From Paenibacillus sp. TCA20 (GTDB lineage Bacteria > Bacillota > Bacilli > Paenibacillales > Paenibacillaceae): a stretch of DNA of 64,000 nt. The notes under the pieces are model-generated. The model was not told the origin of the DNA. It ran no database searches and saw nothing but the letters and a program-made list of their open reading frames with translations. A program made the position numbers and the translations under genes. The stretch covers positions 124,001 to 188,000 of the forward strand of contig NZ_BBIW01000008.1 in the NCBI RefSeq assembly GCF_000732325.1, read 5' to 3'. Shown one piece after another: positions 63,374 to 64,000 of the stretch (position 1 is the stretch's first letter; every line of letters starts with the position of its first letter).

Positions 63374-63402
63374 CAAAAAAAGAAAGGGATTCCTCCCTTT
63401 CC
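63374..63402 (-). terminator. intrinsic terminator (minus strand)
   Basis: On the minus strand GAAAGGG-AGGAAT-CCCTTTC is followed by TTTTTTT. It ends the small Arg/Ser/Tyr-rich gene. Confidence 0.82.
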
Positions 63403-63432
63403 TTCGGCATTTCGTATCTAATTAGGCACGAC

Positions 63433-63642
63433 CTAGCTTGAACTATATTTTCTGCTCTTGTAGTACGAGGAGCCGTTACGGTTGTGTCTGTGCTTGTAAT
63501 CGGACGAGGAGCCTCTGCGTGAATAACGATGAGAGCTGCTTGAGTAACGTTTACGATATTTTCGGTCTGAGCTGCTGTATCTTTTGCGTCCATTGCTGTG
63601 CGAAGTAGAATGAAGAACCTTATCGATTAGTTTTCTAAGCAT
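63433..63642 (-). CDS. small Arg/Ser/Tyr-rich protein (69 aa)
   Basis: A 69-residue, strongly basic protein. After a short amphipathic start (MLRKLIDKVLHST) it is almost only Arg, Lys, Ser, Tyr, His and Gly in YSSS-, RKYRKRYSSS- and SSSDYKHR-like units. No cysteine, no hydrophobic core. GAGGTG lies 8 bases before the ATG and a terminator follows the stop, so it is a real gene. Possibly nucleic-acid- or polymer-binding, for example on spores; this is a guess. Confidence 0.7.
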   Translation of the reverse strand: MLRKLIDKVLHSTSHSNGRKRYSSSDRKYRKRYSSSSHRYSRRGSSSDYKHRHNRNGSSYYKSRKYSSS

Positions 63643-63831
63643 ATATTAACACCTCTTTATTTCTTAGCGTATTCGCATCCTTATGGGATATGATGATTAA
63701 TATAACCCACCGAAGCCTTCCCTTAAACAGAGCGAAATTGCTAAATATCATATTATTATAGGGCAGCAAGCTTAATGCATCCTTAAAAGAATGTAATCGC
63801 AATGTAAAATTTGGTCTTCATCAGTCCGTAC
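63643..63831. other. intergenic region
   Basis: About 190 bases between the small basic-protein gene and the terminator of the right-edge gene. TATTATTATAG-like A/T-rich sequence around 63750-63760 may be part of a promoter. No gene seen. Confidence 0.3.
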
Positions 63832-63880
63832 AAAAAAAAGAGCTGTCTCGAGTCAATCAGATGACCTAGACAGCTCTTTG
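63832..63880 (-). terminator. intrinsic terminator (minus strand)
   Basis: AAAGAGCTGTCT and GAGACAGCTCTTT pair (on the minus strand) and are followed by TTTTT; serves the truncated gene at the right edge. Confidence 0.85.
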
Positions 63881-63890
63881 TGTATAATCC

Positions 63891-64000
63891 TTATCTAACG
63901 CCCTTCATGGCACGCTGGATGATTGGAGAAATAGCGAACAGGATAATCCCGAGTACGATGGAAATCGCCCCGATAATACCAAAGTATGCCATTTCAGATT
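63891..64000 (-). CDS. C-terminus of a membrane transporter, probably POT-family peptide transporter
   Basis: Only the last 36 residues are inside the window: a hydrophobic helix FGIIGAISIVLGIILFAISP followed by the basic tail IIQRAMKGVR and TAA. This ending resembles proton-dependent di/tripeptide transporters (DtpT/YclF group). Too little is present for certainty. Confidence 0.5.
   Translation of the reverse strand, partial: SEMAYFGIIGAISIVLGIILFAISPIIQRAMKGVR

Overview
The window looks like a chromosomal segment of a Paenibacillus-type Firmicute. Evidence: moderate GC, strong GGAGG-type ribosome binding sites, frequent GTG and TTG starts, SLH-anchored surface glycanases, copper-amine-oxidase-like surface domains, a Bce-type bacitracin module, and gene orders matching Bacillus yfi/ycl/feu siderophore uptake operons. 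I see no rRNA, tRNA, CRISPR, prophage or insertion sequence. Both ends cut genes: a methyltransferase at the left and a peptide-transporter-like C-terminus at the right.

Layout. 1-6000: partial methyltransferase, HSL-type esterase, an autoregulated XRE/membrane-protein pair, a membrane protein, an AraC-GyrI-like regulator and a betaine (BCCT) transporter. 6060-11370: a Fur-controlled hydroxamate-type siderophore importer (two tandem binding lipoproteins, two permeases, one ATPase). 11650-13190: malate:quinone oxidoreductase. 13320-17490: a second Fur-controlled importer of the yclNOPQ (petrobactin) type, with the binding protein on its own promoter behind two Fur boxes. 17780-21270: a secreted rhamnogalacturonan lyase (PL4-like) and an SseB-type protein. 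21330-27700: two tandem glycosyltransferases, an ABC exporter with a double-HTH MerR regulator, a PNPOx-like protein, a frameshifted SGNH hydrolase and an acetate transporter. 27800-34710: CdsA-like enzyme, papain-like amidase, an unusual small basic protein, and a 4.4 kb SLH-GH43-LamG gene split by a frameshift. 34830-41460: SDR, YdeI-like protein, luciferase-like monooxygenase, membrane diguanylate cyclase, lipid kinase and hydrolase. 41580-47610: an MFS exporter behind a leader-peptide/terminator attenuator, then a complete BceRS-BceAB module. 47790-53450: small acidic protein, multicopper oxidase with a fused plastocyanin-like domain, LRR protein and two lipoproteins, one of which appears to start at ATT. 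53580-58760: siderophore esterase, AraC activator, binding protein and two permeases (feu/btr/bes type). 58870-64000: rhodanese, HxlR/MFS/aldo-keto reductase cluster, an RlmN/Cfr-family methylase with short upstream ORFs, and a small Arg/Ser/Tyr-rich protein.

How it fits together. Three siderophore uptake systems share one regulatory logic (Fur boxes of the 7-1-7 type at five promoters). The feu-type operon has no ATPase, so the yusV-like ATPase at 6062-6892 is a good candidate to power it as well, as in Bacillus. A second theme is antibiotic response: BceRSAB with its operator, the attenuated MFS pump and the RlmN/Cfr-like gene. A third is plant-polysaccharide use (PL4 lyase, SGNH esterase, surface GH43); two of these three genes carry single-base frameshifts.

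The most novel-looking item is the 41581-41770 leader: a sigma-A-like promoter, a 9-codon ORF containing an Arg-Thr-Arg (+X+) motif, and an intrinsic terminator just before an MFS gene, as expected for macrolide-responsive transcription attenuation. All functional statements come from reading motifs by eye; no database search was run.
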